From: Betaproteobacteria bacterium
GTDB taxonomy: Bacteria; Pseudomonadota; Gammaproteobacteria; Burkholderiales; Casimicrobiaceae
DNA: 64,000 nt
Direction: 5' to 3'
NCBI GenBank assembly: GCA_013298145.1
Contig: JAAFJO010000001.1
Location: 186,001 to 250,000 of the forward strand
Position numbers and translations under genes: made by a program. Below are positions 51,478 through 60,993 of this stretch, piece by piece. Under the pieces are notes generated by a model, which searched no databases, was not told the origin of the DNA, and saw only the letters and a list, made by a program, of their open reading frames with translations. Numbering within the stretch: position 1 is the stretch's first letter; the number at the start of each line of letters is the position of its first letter.

Positions 51478-53724
51478 ATGAAATTCCGTTTCCCCATCAT
51501 CATCATCGACGAAGATTGGCGCGCTGAATCGTCGTCGGGGCTGGGTATTCGTGCGCTGGCCAAGGCGCTTGAAGAGCAGGGCATGGAAGTGGTGGGCGGA
51601 TTCACCTATGTTGACGTGGGGATGGTGGCGAACCAATCCGCTCGCGCTGGCGCATTCATCGTCTCCATTGACGATGAAGAGCTCGATATCGATGGCGAGT
51701 ATTCAAAGGCGGTACGTGAGCTACAAAAGTTCATCCATGAAACACGCAAGCGCAATGCGGATGTGCCGATCTTTTTGTTCGGCGAGACGCGTACGTCCCA
51801 GCATCTTCCGAACGACATTCTGAAGGAGCTGCACGGCATCATTCACATGTTTGAAGACACGCCCGATTTCGTGGCGCGAAACATCATTCGTGAAGCGACG
51901 AAGTATTTGAACGCGTTGCCACCCCCCTTTTTCAAAGAATTGGTGGACTACGCGCGCGATGGCTCTTACTCGTGGCATTGCCCCGGCCATTCGGGCGGCG
52001 TGGCATTCCTGAAAAGCCCAGTCGGGCAAATGTTTCACCAGTTTTTTGGTGAAAACATGCTGCGCGCCGACGTGTGTAACGCAGTGGATGAGTTGGGCCA
52101 ACTGCTGGATCACACTGGCCCAGTCGCCGCCTCGGAGCGCAATGCGGCGCGCATTTTTGGCGCGGACCATTTGTTCTTTGTGACAAACGGTACGAGTACG
52201 TCCAACAAGGTCGTCTGGCATGCGAACGTAGCGCGTGATGACATCGTTTTGGTGGATCGCAACTGCCACAAGAGCATTCTGCATGCCATCATGATGACCG
52301 GCACGGTGCCCATCTTTTTGCAGCCAACGCGCAATCATTTCGGCATCATCGGCCCGATCCCGAAGAGCGAGTTTTCGCGCGAATCAATTCAGAAAAAGAT
52401 CGACGCGCATCCGTTGGTGAAAGACAAAACGGCGAAGCCGCGCGTGATGACGATTACCCAGAGCACCTATGATGGCGTGCTCTACAACGTCGAGACCATC
52501 AAGAGCGAGTTGCAGGGCTACGTTGAGAACCTTCACTTCGATGAAGCGTGGCTCCCGCATGCCGCATTCCATCCGATGTATCAGGACATGCACGCCATCG
52601 GCCCAGGTCGGACACCGTGCAAAGACTCCATGGTGTTCGCCACGCAAAGCACACACAAGCTGCTCGCAGGCTTGTCGCAAGCCTCGCAAATCCTTGTGCA
52701 AGACGCAGAGAATTTGAAGCTCGACACTACACGATTCAATGAAGCGTATTTGATGCACACATCAACCTCGCCGCAGTACGCGATCATCGCGAGCTGCGAC
52801 GTCGCGGCTGCGATGATGGAGCAGCCCGGCGGCGGTGCGCTGGTTGAGGAAAGCATTTCTGAAGCGCTCGATTTCCGCCGCGCCATGGCGAAAGTGGACA
52901 AAGAGTTCGGCGCTGATTGGTGGTTCACCACCTGGGGGCCGACCGAGTTCGATCACGTGGGTGCCGGCAATCGCGAGGAGTGGTTCTTAAAGCCTACCGA
53001 CAAGTGGCACGGCTTCGGCAAGGGCATCGAAACGGGCTTCAACATGCTCGACCCGATCAAGGCAACGATCGTTACGCCCGGGCTCGACATTTCAGGGAAA
53101 TTTGCAGACACCGGAATTCCTGCGGCGCTGGTCACCAAATACCTCGCTGAGCACGGCGTCGTCGTTGAAAAAACGGGCCTCTATTCGTTCTTCGTGATGT
53201 TCACCATCGGCATCACCAAGGGCCGTTGGAATTCGCTCGTGACCGAGCTGCAGCAATTCAAGATGGATTACGACCAGAACCAGCCGCTCTGGCGCGTGAT
53301 GCCCGAATTCGTGCAGCACTATCCGCAGTACGAGCGCGTCGGCTTGCGTGATCTCGCGCAGAAGATTCATGAGGCGTATCGCAAATACGATGTTGCCCGC
53401 GTGACCACCGAGATGTATCTCTCGCCGATGGTGCCAGCGATGAAGCCGTCGGACGCGTTTGAACATTTAGCGCACCGCAAAGTGGATCGCGTGCCCATCG
53501 ATGAGTTGGAAGGCCGCATCACCGCGATGCTCGTGACGCCGTATCCACCCGGCATTCCGCTCCTCATCCCAGGCGAGCGCTTCAACAAAACGATCGTCGA
53601 CTACCTCAAATTCGCCCGCGAATTCAACACGTTGATGCCGGGCTTTGATACCGATGTGCATGGTCTCGTGATGGAGAAGCACAATGGTGAGGAGCAGTAT
53701 TTCGTGGATTGTGTGAAGTTGTAG
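51478..53724 (+). CDS. Arginine/lysine/ornithine decarboxylase (PLP, fold type I)
   Basis: A 748-residue large decarboxylase of the inducible type. An N-terminal wing domain (about 1-125) resembles a response-regulator fold; the PLP domain has SWHCPGHSGGVAFLKSP near residue 162, and the Schiff-base Lys in STHKLLAGLSQAS near 392; the C-terminal domain has LLIPGERF near 698. Such enzymes make cadaverine, agmatine or putrescine and use up a proton, giving acid resistance. The sequence does not show clearly which amino acid is preferred. No antiporter gene is adjacent. Confidence 0.93.
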   Translation: MKFRFPIIIIDEDWRAESSSGLGIRALAKALEEQGMEVVGGFTYVDVGMVANQSARAGAFIVSIDDEELDIDGEYSKAVRELQKFIHETRKRNADVPIFLFGETRTSQHLPNDILKELHGIIHMFEDTPDFVARNIIREATKYLNALPPPFFKELVDYARDGSYSWHCPGHSGGVAFLKSPVGQMFHQFFGENMLRADVCNAVDELGQLLDHTGPVAASERNAARIFGADHLFFVTNGTSTSNKVVWHANVARDDIVLVDRNCHKSILHAIMMTGTVPIFLQPTRNHFGIIGPIPKSEFSRESIQKKIDAHPLVKDKTAKPRVMTITQSTYDGVLYNVETIKSELQGYVENLHFDEAWLPHAAFHPMYQDMHAIGPGRTPCKDSMVFATQSTHKLLAGLSQASQILVQDAENLKLDTTRFNEAYLMHTSTSPQYAIIASCDVAAAMMEQPGGGALVEESISEALDFRRAMAKVDKEFGADWWFTTWGPTEFDHVGAGNREEWFLKPTDKWHGFGKGIETGFNMLDPIKATIVTPGLDISGKFADTGIPAALVTKYLAEHGVVVEKTGLYSFFVMFTIGITKGRWNSLVTELQQFKMDYDQNQPLWRVMPEFVQHYPQYERVGLRDLAQKIHEAYRKYDVARVTTEMYLSPMVPAMKPSDAFEHLAHRKVDRVPIDELEGRITAMLVTPYPPGIPLLIPGERFNKTIVDYLKFAREFNTLMPGFDTDVHGLVMEKHNGEEQYFVDCVKL

Positions 53725-53761
53725 GGTGTGATCCTATCGCACCCAACCTGTTTGAGTTGAC

Positions 53762-54433
53762 ATGCAGCGCAACGATCACGAAGCGAATCGCCGATTCGAT
53801 GTGCTTGTGCAGAAGGCTGACGCAGCGAGCGAAGCCCGGCAATTGAAACGAGCGCGCGTCGTCCGTATTTTGTTCGCGCCATTTCGTCTTATTGTGATGC
53901 TATTTGCGATAGCAATGTTGCTTTTAGTTGTAGGCCTGACCACAATGTCATTGATCATTGGTTTTAGCGAGCCTGTGTATAGCTTTAGCGGTGCAATCAT
54001 TGGTTGGAAGCAATTGCCCGGAACGGTAATTGAACGAAACGAATCGAGGCGACACCGTGGATTTGGCCGCCGCCTCAGTTCCGCCTACGCTGATCGTATT
54101 GGTGTGGAATATCTGTCAGTCAATGGGGTAAAGAAGCGGCTCTACAAAAACGACGACAGTTACGTAACCTACATTGGTTGGCCAGAGAAACGAACCTATG
54201 GCCAGTGGCTCGGCGAAGGCTTTTACCCAGGGGACAAAGTCGTTGTTTACGAACACCCGATTCTCTCGGCGCGAGCTGAGCTGGTGACTCACAGCACAGT
54301 CGAGATTTTTCTAAGGTCGCTGTTTGGTCTTCCTTTTGCGTTGTTTGGGCTGTTTATGGTCTGGAAGTTCTCCGGCGTGGTTCGCGAGCTCTTTGTCCTG
54401 GTCAGGGCGCGCTTTAGCGACGAGCCTCGATAA
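53762..54433 (+). CDS. DUF3592-like membrane protein
   Basis: A 223-residue protein with two membrane segments (about 39-65, starting FRLIVMLFAIAMLLLVVG, and about 183-203, SLFGLPFALFGLFMVWK). Between them is a soluble part with KQLPGTVIERNESRRHR and the DUF3592-like YPGDKVVVYEHPILSARAEL. This order fits DUF3592, whose function is unknown. It begins 37 bases after the decarboxylase stop. Confidence 0.7.
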   Translation: MQRNDHEANRRFDVLVQKADAASEARQLKRARVVRILFAPFRLIVMLFAIAMLLLVVGLTTMSLIIGFSEPVYSFSGAIIGWKQLPGTVIERNESRRHRGFGRRLSSAYADRIGVEYLSVNGVKKRLYKNDDSYVTYIGWPEKRTYGQWLGEGFYPGDKVVVYEHPILSARAELVTHSTVEIFLRSLFGLPFALFGLFMVWKFSGVVRELFVLVRARFSDEPR

Positions 54434-54527
54434 AACAAAGTGAAATCGAGGACCACGGTTTGCGACCTTAAACGGCCTCGATTCCGCTTCGCTGCATCGC
54501 GGCTACATCCTCTTTACGAATGCAAGC

Positions 54528-55442
54528 ATGAACTACCAACCCATTCTTGATCGCATTCACGGGGCGCTGAAGCCTGTGATCGGGCAAGGCAAAGTCGCGA
54601 CCTACATCCCCGAGCTGGCGAGCGTGTCGCCCGATCACTTCGGTATGGCGGTGGTGTCGCTCGATGGCACGGTTGCGTCGGTAGGCGATGCCGACGTGCC
54701 ATTTTCGATCCAGAGTATTTCCAAGCTTTTTGCGCTGACGCTCGCGTTTCAGCGCGAAGGCGATTCGTTGTGGGCGCGCGTGGGGCGCGAACCTTCGGGT
54801 AATCCGTTTAACTCGCTCGTGCAACTTGAGCGCGAAAGCGGCATTCCGCGAAATCCGTTCATCAATGCGGGCGCGCTCGTTGTCACTGACATTTTGGTGA
54901 GTCGAAATACGAATGCGGAGATCGCGACCGCCAACTTCCTCGGACGGCTCTGCGGGCGAAGCAACGTGACCTACGATCCGCGCGTGGCGCAGTCGGAGCG
55001 GCAAACTTCATCGCGCAATGCGGCGATGGCGCATTTCATGAAGAGCTTCGGCAATTTGAACAACAAAGTCGGTGAGGTGCTTGATGCCTACTGCCGAACT
55101 TGTGCGATTTCGATGAGCGCGACGGATCTCGCGCGTGCGGTGGCGTTTCTTGCGAATCGTGGCACCAATCCGTGGAGCGGCGAGAAGGTGCTCGATGCGA
55201 GCTCCGCCAAACGAATGTCGGCATTGATGCTGACCTGCGGCACCTACGATGCCGCGGGTGACTTCGCCTATCGCGTTGGGCTGCCCGCGAAAAGCGGTGT
55301 GGGCGGCGGCATCGTTGCGATCTTGCCGGGGGAGTGCGGCATTTGCGTCTGGTCGCCGGCGCTTGAAGAAACAGGGAACAGCTACGCGGGTTCGCTCGCG
55401 CTGGAAATGTTCACCACGCTCACCGGGAAATCGATTTTCTAA
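54528..55442 (+). CDS. glsA: Glutaminase A
   Basis: Hydrolyses glutamine to glutamate and ammonia, a further acid-resistance function that fits the neighbouring decarboxylase. The 304 residues match the beta-lactamase-like glutaminase fold: FSIQSISKLFALTL near residues 62-75 with the S-x-x-K pair, RNPFINAGALVVTD near 108-122, and the C-terminal LPAKSGVGGGIVAILPG near 255-270. The start ATG is at 54528. It is followed by a family G repeat. Confidence 0.96.
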   Translation: MNYQPILDRIHGALKPVIGQGKVATYIPELASVSPDHFGMAVVSLDGTVASVGDADVPFSIQSISKLFALTLAFQREGDSLWARVGREPSGNPFNSLVQLERESGIPRNPFINAGALVVTDILVSRNTNAEIATANFLGRLCGRSNVTYDPRVAQSERQTSSRNAAMAHFMKSFGNLNNKVGEVLDAYCRTCAISMSATDLARAVAFLANRGTNPWSGEKVLDASSAKRMSALMLTCGTYDAAGDFAYRVGLPAKSGVGGGIVAILPGECGICVWSPALEETGNSYAGSLALEMFTTLTGKSIF

Positions 55443-55578
55443 AGACCTCTGCACAACGTAGCGAGCCTGTCAGACGAGGAAAAATCGGTGAAAACACCGG
55501 AGCGTAGATAGGTACGTGAGGATTTGTCACGCATTTTTGACGAAGGATCACAGGCTCGCAGTAGTAGTGCAGGGTCTT
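55441..55578. repeat. Repeat family G, copy 2, inverted relative to copy 1
   Basis: AAAGACCTCTGCAC on the left is inverted on the right (GTGCAGGGTCTTT) with one mismatch or gap. Read on the minus strand, its interior repeats that of 9776-9920: TACTGCGAGCC, TTCGTCAAA, AATCCTCA. The inverted ends differ in sequence from those of copy 1. It overlaps the glsA stop by two bases. Confidence 0.7.
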
Positions 55579-55670
55579 TGCTAGTGAGCGTCAGCTTTCC
55601 AGTGTAATTTCCATTTAGTATGGGCTAGGTGGTCCGTTTTCTATTTTTCGTAATCTCAGTTATTCGACTG

Positions 55671-55695
55671 CTTGCCCCTGATCAATTGAGGCAAG
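55671..55695. repeat. AT-rich palindrome, family F, short copy
   Basis: CTTGCCCCTGATCAATTGAG is followed by GCAAG, a palindrome like that at 13839. It lies between glsA and the BMP receptor gene, next to a terminator. Confidence 0.45.
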
Positions 55696-55710
55696 AATGA
55701 AAAAGCAAAT

Positions 55711-55736
55711 AAAAAACCGCCCGAAGGCGGTTTTTA
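55711..55736. terminator. Bidirectional terminator between glsA and the BMP receptor
   Basis: AAAAAACCGCC, a CGAA loop and GGCGGTTTTT. The stem of 5 GC pairs extends through A/T pairs, with T-runs on both strands. It is 17 bases from the stop of the BMP gene. Confidence 0.9.
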
Positions 55737-55752
55737 ACCAGCTGAGGAAGAA

Positions 55753-56901
55753 TTACTTCCCGCCCGGCACTTTGCCTTCCACGCCTTTAACGTAGAAGTT
55801 CACGCCGCCTTTCCATGCGTCGTCGGCCTTCGCGTCTTTCGCGAGCATTTCCTTGCCGTCGTTGGCGACGATTGGGCCGGTGAACACTTCAAACGTGCCT
55901 GCTTTCAGGCCCGCCTTCACTTCTTCCACGCGCTTCTTCGCGGCCTCGGAAAGGTTTGGCGTAATCTTGATGACTTCCATCGCGCCTTCTTTGTAGCCCC
56001 ACTTGGTGGAGCCGGTCGCCCACGTTTTGTTGAGCACATCGTTCACCGCTTTCTTGTAATACGGCGCCCAATTCACAGTGGCCGAACCCAAGTGCGCTTT
56101 TTGTGCGAATGCGCTCATGTCGCTATCCCAGCCGAAGGCGAACTTGCCGTTCTTTTCAGCCGTTTGCAACACGGCGGTGGAGTCGGTGTTTTGCAGGAGC
56201 ACATCTGCGCCGCCGTTGATGAGCGTTTGTGCCGCTTCCGATTCCTTCGGCGGATCAAACCACGTATTGACCCACACCACTTTGGTTTTCACCTTCGGGT
56301 TCACGCTTTGGGCGCCGAGGGTGTAGGCATTGATGTTGCGCAGCACTTCGGGGATCGGGAACGACGCAACGAAGCCAAGGGTATTGGTCTTGGTGGTAGC
56401 GCCCGCGATCACGCCAGCAAGGTAGGCATCTTCGTAGAACTTCGCTTCATAAACGCGCAGATTCGGCCCTGTTTTGTAGCCCGTCGCATGCTCGAACTTC
56501 ACATCTGGATGGTCTTTTGCAACTTTCTCCATCGCGTCACCGAAACCGAAGCTCGTCGCGAAAATGAGCTTGTTGCCCTGCGATACCAAATCGCGAATCA
56601 CGCGCTCAGCATCAGCGCCTTCGGGCACTTTCTCAACGAACGTCGTTTTAATCTTGTCGCCAAATTCGGCTTCGATCGCTTTACGGCCTTGATCATGCGC
56701 AAAGGTCCAACCCGCATCGCCCACGGGGCCGACGTAGATGAAACCAATCTTCAATGGATCAGCCTTGGCAGGCGCTGCTGGCGCGGCAGCGGCGGCCTCT
56801 TTTTTCGGCTCTTCTTTTTTGCCGCAAGCGACAAGCAAGCCCGCCGCAATCAATGACAACGCGGCTGCTTTCGCAAAGCTGCGCTTGGATGTTTGGAACA
56901 T
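55753..56901 (-). CDS. BMP-family ABC transporter receptor lipoprotein
   Basis: A 382-residue lipoprotein receptor of the basic membrane protein (PnrA/Med-like) family, usually for nucleosides or purines. I chose the ATG at 56901 (MFQTSKRSF), with GGAGA before it; the signal peptide ends in a lipobox, LLVACGKK, with Cys near residue 26, then an Ala/Lys/Glu-rich linker. Mature motifs: IGFIYVGPVGDAGWTFAHDQ near 52-71, IFATSFGFGDAMEKVA near 114, and VWVNTWFDPPKESEAAQTLI near 203. It is downstream of the two permeases and the ATPase but separated by 422 bases. Confidence 0.93.
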   Translation of the reverse strand: MFQTSKRSFAKAAALSLIAAGLLVACGKKEEPKKEAAAAAPAAPAKADPLKIGFIYVGPVGDAGWTFAHDQGRKAIEAEFGDKIKTTFVEKVPEGADAERVIRDLVSQGNKLIFATSFGFGDAMEKVAKDHPDVKFEHATGYKTGPNLRVYEAKFYEDAYLAGVIAGATTKTNTLGFVASFPIPEVLRNINAYTLGAQSVNPKVKTKVVWVNTWFDPPKESEAAQTLINGGADVLLQNTDSTAVLQTAEKNGKFAFGWDSDMSAFAQKAHLGSATVNWAPYYKKAVNDVLNKTWATGSTKWGYKEGAMEVIKITPNLSEAAKKRVEEVKAGLKAGTFEVFTGPIVANDGKEMLAKDAKADDAWKGGVNFYVKGVEGKVPGGK

Positions 56902-57087
56902 GAATGTCTCCGTTACGAGGAATGAAATGTGGAAACTGGCGCGCAACACTGCGCACAAACCGTGCCGCGCGGATTGCTGAAATTTTAGCCAACAGCGTAG
57001 ACCGTGAGTGGCGAGTTGTGTCGTTGTTGGGGATGGGTTTCTACCAACTGACAAGCTTCGTTATAGCAAGGCGCTCCCTGCACTTTT

Positions 57088-57251
57088 GACGCAGATTACG
57101 CTGATTGCGCAGATTTCCGCAGATTGGCTGTCATTGCGATTCAACGTGTTCGGCAGAGCCGTGCGGCTCGGCTCATGTCTCGCGAAAGCGATTTGCAGAT
57201 GACGCGGACAGATCGCCACAGCAGTCCAGAAAATCAGCGTTAATCTGCGTC
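57088..57251. repeat. Palindromic repeat, family C, main copy
   Basis: GACGCAGATTACGCTGATTG at the left and AATCAGCGTTAATCTGCGTC at the right. It fills much of the 422-base gap between the permease and BMP receptor genes and could act as a differential-expression hairpin; otherwise the gap holds no gene. Confidence 0.75.
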
Positions 57252-57323
57252 GAAAGTACCTGAACGGATGCGGTGCAATCTGTGCTGGGGCAAACGCAGA
57301 TGCGTCAACAGGCAGCATCTGTC

Positions 57324-58241
57324 CTACGTCGGATAAAACGGCTTACCCAACGACGCTGGCATGTTGGTGCGAATCCAGGTGGGGTTGCGTGAGATGAGTA
57401 CGAGCACAACGATGGTGGCGAGGTAGGGCAGCATCGACATGAATTGTGCGGGGATTTGCACGCCTTCGCCTTGCAGGTAAAGCTGGAGCATCGTGACCCC
57501 GCCGAAAAGATATGCGCCCATCAGCGCGCGCAGCGGCCGCCAGGTCGCGAACACGGTGAGTGCGAGTGCGATCCAGCCGCGCCCGGCTGTCATGCCTTCT
57601 ACCCAAAGTGGCGCATAGACCACCGAGAGATACGCGCCCGCGACCCCGCAGAGCGCGCCGCCTGCCATCAACGCGAACAAGCGAATGAGGCGCACGCGAT
57701 AGCCGAGTGCGTGCGCTGAATCCGGGCTTTCGCCCACGGCGCGAAGCACCAGGCCTAATCGTGTTTTGTACAGCAGGTAGACCATCGCGACCGCTAAAAA
57801 TATTGCGAGATACACCATCGGATGATGCTTGAAGAACGCCGTGCCCAAGAACGGTAAATCCGAAAGCCACGGCCAATCGTACTTTGGCTGCTCGGCGAGC
57901 TTTTTGCCCACAAATTCGATGCCGATGAACGCCGATAGGCCGCCGCCGAAGAGCGTGAGCGCAAGCCCTGTCGCGTATTGATTGGTGTTGAGCCACACGG
58001 CGAGCAACCCAAACAGCGCCGCTGCGCACGCGCCAGCAACCGCGCCGGCAAGAAAGCCAAGCCACTGATTTCCGGTGACAAAGGCGACCGCGAAGCCGCA
58101 CACTGCAGCAATCAGCATCATGCCTTCTGCCCCAAGGTTTACGACGCCAACGCGCTCGTTAATGAGTAAACCCAAAGTCGCAATGGCGAGCGGCGTACCC
58201 GCAGATAACATGGCCGCGATCAAAAGAGCTAGTTCATTCAT
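57324..58241 (-). CDS. ABC transporter permease, BMP-associated (second)
   Basis: A 305-residue inner-membrane permease of the BPD_transp_2 (RbsC-like) type with about eight membrane segments. It has NERVGVVNLGAEGMMLIAAV near residue 29-48, the hallmark of this class, and GYRVRLIRLFALMAGGALCG near 185. It overlaps the other permease as ATGA, so translation is coupled. The pair would form the import channel for nucleosides or bases. Confidence 0.93.
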   Translation of the reverse strand: MNELALLIAAMLSAGTPLAIATLGLLINERVGVVNLGAEGMMLIAAVCGFAVAFVTGNQWLGFLAGAVAGACAAALFGLLAVWLNTNQYATGLALTLFGGGLSAFIGIEFVGKKLAEQPKYDWPWLSDLPFLGTAFFKHHPMVYLAIFLAVAMVYLLYKTRLGLVLRAVGESPDSAHALGYRVRLIRLFALMAGGALCGVAGAYLSVVYAPLWVEGMTAGRGWIALALTVFATWRPLRALMGAYLFGGVTMLQLYLQGEGVQIPAQFMSMLPYLATIVVLVLISRNPTWIRTNMPASLGKPFYPT

Positions 58242-59329
58242 GCGTGCGCCTCGCTCTTCTTTGCGCCAACCCAGCGGATTCGGTTGTTCACCAGCGTGTC
58301 GCAGGTTAAGAGGGCGAAGAGAAGTAAGCCCTGGAATACGCCGGAAAGTGCGGACGGCAAGCCGAGTCGCGATTGCGAAAGCTCGCCGCCAATCAAAAAC
58401 ATCGACAGCAAAAACGCAGCGAACACCACGCCCACCGGATGCAGGCGCCCGACGAAGGCAACGATGATTGCAGTGAAGCCATAGCCGTTAGAGACGTAGG
58501 GCGTAAGCTGCCCCATCGGTCCGGCCACTTCCATCGCGCCGGCCATGCCAGCAAACGCGCCAGACACCAAGAGCGCTGTCCACAGCGCGCCCCTCGATGA
58601 GAAGCCTGCGTAGCGCGCGGCCAGTGGCGCGATGCCGCCCACTTGAAGCTGATAGCCGCGCAGCATGCGGAACATGAAAATCCACATCAGAGCCGAAAGC
58701 AGAATCGAGAGCGCGAAGCCGACATGCGCGCGTCCTGTGGCAAACAAGCGCGGCAAGAGCGTGTCATCGGAAAAACGAATCGATTGTGGGAAGTTAAATC
58801 CTTTGGGGTCTTTCCACGGCCCAAATACGAGATAACTCAATAGCAGATTGGCAACGTAGACCAGCATTAGCGTGACCAAAATCTCGTTCGCGTTGAACTT
58901 ATCTTTGCAAAGCGCGGCGATAGAGGCCCACAGCGCGCCGCCGACCGCGCCAGCAAGCAAGACAATCGGCGCAAACGCCCAGCGCTGAGTAGCAATCTGG
59001 TTTTCTGTCACCCACACCGCGAGCCCGCCCGCGACGATTGCGCCGAGCAGAAACTGGCCTTCCGCCCCAATGTTCCAAACGTTGGCGCGGAACGAAAGAA
59101 TCAAGCCGAGGGCGATCACCATCAGCGGCGTTGCCTTCAAAATGAGCTCAGTCAATGCGTACGGCGATTTGATCGGCTCCCAGAAGAAAATCGAGAGGCC
59201 GCGAACCGGGTCTTTACCGAACGCGATGAAGATGAAAACGGCAACAAAGACGGTAATCGCGAGCGCGAGCGCCGGGGACGCATAAGTCCAAAGGATCGAG
59301 GGTTGGGGCCGTGGCTCAAGCCGAATCAT
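58238..59329 (-). CDS. ABC transporter permease, BMP-associated (first)
   Basis: A 363-residue BPD_transp_2 permease. I chose the ATG at 59329 (MIRLEPRPQPS), which overlaps the ATPase stop as ATGA. The motif SFRANVWNIGAEGQFLLGAI near residue 80-99 is typical of this group. About eight to nine membrane segments are present. It is the longer of the two permeases, as usual in BMP systems. Confidence 0.93.
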   Translation of the reverse strand: MIRLEPRPQPSILWTYASPALALAITVFVAVFIFIAFGKDPVRGLSIFFWEPIKSPYALTELILKATPLMVIALGLILSFRANVWNIGAEGQFLLGAIVAGGLAVWVTENQIATQRWAFAPIVLLAGAVGGALWASIAALCKDKFNANEILVTLMLVYVANLLLSYLVFGPWKDPKGFNFPQSIRFSDDTLLPRLFATGRAHVGFALSILLSALMWIFMFRMLRGYQLQVGGIAPLAARYAGFSSRGALWTALLVSGAFAGMAGAMEVAGPMGQLTPYVSNGYGFTAIIVAFVGRLHPVGVVFAAFLLSMFLIGGELSQSRLGLPSALSGVFQGLLLFALLTCDTLVNNRIRWVGAKKSEAHA

Positions 59330-60873
59330 GCGGTGGTGCTTTCTGCGGCTACCGGGGTTGTCCAAAGTCCGCTCATCCATTCGCCGATCAACTCAACGCT
59401 TGCATCGCGCGTTGCAATAGAAGGCGAGAGTTTGCCTTTCGCGATCACGTGCATCCGGTCACACAACTCAAACAGCTCTTCTAGTTCTTCACTCACCACC
59501 AACACCGCACAGCCTTCGTCTCGTAGTTTCAATAGCTCAGCGCGAATTTGCGCGGCCGCGCCAACATCAACGCCCCAGGTGGGTTGAGCCACGATCAACA
59601 CTTTTGGCTTTGCGCTGATTTCGCGGCCCACGATGTACTTTTGCAAATTTCCGCCCGAAAGCGATTTGGCGGCGGCACTGTCGCCACCCGCCTTCACGTT
59701 GAAGCGTGCGATGATGTCCTTCGCGAGCGAGCGCGAGCGGGCGGGCGACACCCACGCCAGCGCATTGCGCGAGGCAAGTTCATGATGCCGCGTGAGCAAG
59801 TTATTCATGGCAAGCGAATGCACGGGAACTGCGCCACGGCCGAGCCGCTCTTCCGGCACGAAGAAAAGGCCGAGCGAGCGTCGCCGATTCGGCGGCGCGC
59901 TGGCGATATCGGCACCAAAGAGCTGCACACTTTGCGAGGGCGCACGCGGGTTTTCGCCGGAAAGTGCGGCCAGCAATTCCTGTTGCCCATTGCCCGATAC
60001 ACCTGCGATGCCAACAATTTCACCTTCACGAACGTGAAGCGAAATGTGGTCTAGGTTTGTGCCAAACATGGCATCACTCTTAAGCGTGAGTTGTTTCACG
60101 TCGAGCGCCACCGCGCCGAGCTTGGCATCGCGATGCAGCAGCAGGGGCGGCTCAGCGCCGATCATGAGACGAGAAAGCGATGCGTTACTTTCTTCTCGCG
60201 GATCAACCTTTCCGGTAACGCGACCACCGCGCAAGACGGTGCAATTCGTGCAGAGTGAGCGAATTTCATCCAGCTTGTGGCTGATGTAGAGAATGCTGCA
60301 GCCACTCGCGGCGAGCTGGCGGAGTGTGGCGAAGAGTTTCTCCACCGCCTGCGGCGTGAGCACAGAGGTTGGCTCATCCAAAATCAAAAGTTTGGGCTGC
60401 GTGAGCAGGGATCGCATGATCTCAACCCGCTGCCGCTCGCCCACGGAGAGCGTGTGAACGGGACGATCCGCCTCGAGCGGCAAGCCAAACTTCTCGGCGG
60501 TAGCCGCGATTTGCTCGCGCACTTGGTCGAGCCGAATCGATTGATCAAGCCCAAGCCAGATGTTTTCCGCCACCGATAGCGTGTCGAACAGCGAGAAATG
60601 CTGAAACACCATGCTAATGCCGTGCGCTCGCGCATCCCGCGGATTCTTTGCGAAAAACGGGCGGCCTTCGAACAGCATCTCGCCAGAATCGGGCTTGACC
60701 GCGCCGTAGATGATTTTCATCAACGTCGATTTGCCCGCACCGTTTTCGCCAAGCACCGCGTGAATTTCGCCCGGCGCGACGCTCAAGCTCACATCCTCAT
60801 TGGCAACAACACTCGGATAGCGCTTTGTGATGTGGCGCAACGCGAGACGGGGCGGGGGTGCGGTTGCGCTCAT
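59326..60873 (-). CDS. Double ABC ATPase of a BMP-type nucleoside/base importer
   Basis: A 515-residue ATPase made of two ABC modules. The first has the Walker A GENGAGKSTLM near residue 41, signature LSVGERQRVEI near 146 and LLILDEPTSVLTPQ; the second keeps SGNGQQELLAAL near 295, LSGGNLQKYIVGREI near 410 and VLIVAQPTWGVDVGA. In this class the second module often lacks a perfect Walker A, as here (GVSGNGQQ). It is the first gene of the operon, preceded by a family F repeat and xdhC. It is likely to power purine uptake. Confidence 0.95.
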   Translation of the reverse strand: MSATAPPPRLALRHITKRYPSVVANEDVSLSVAPGEIHAVLGENGAGKSTLMKIIYGAVKPDSGEMLFEGRPFFAKNPRDARAHGISMVFQHFSLFDTLSVAENIWLGLDQSIRLDQVREQIAATAEKFGLPLEADRPVHTLSVGERQRVEIMRSLLTQPKLLILDEPTSVLTPQAVEKLFATLRQLAASGCSILYISHKLDEIRSLCTNCTVLRGGRVTGKVDPREESNASLSRLMIGAEPPLLLHRDAKLGAVALDVKQLTLKSDAMFGTNLDHISLHVREGEIVGIAGVSGNGQQELLAALSGENPRAPSQSVQLFGADIASAPPNRRRSLGLFFVPEERLGRGAVPVHSLAMNNLLTRHHELASRNALAWVSPARSRSLAKDIIARFNVKAGGDSAAAKSLSGGNLQKYIVGREISAKPKVLIVAQPTWGVDVGAAAQIRAELLKLRDEGCAVLVVSEELEELFELCDRMHVIAKGKLSPSIATRDASVELIGEWMSGLWTTPVAAESTTA

Positions 60874-60919
60874 GACCTTCCGGATGAAAAAATCTAGCCG
60901 TTAAACGTCAATTCGACCA

Positions 60920-60993
60920 GGGCTAGCAATGAATTATTTTGATATTTGTATTCTTAACTAATCAGCCGCTAGCCCTAATAAATTATGGGGTAG
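60920..60993. repeat. AT-rich palindromic repeat, family F, overlapping the xdhC end
   Basis: GGGCTAGCAATGAATTA on one side and CGCTAGCCCTAATAAATTAT, then GGGGTAG, on the other. The right side contains the xdhC stop codon and the last few codons, so part of the protein end is encoded by the repeat. Confidence 0.55.
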
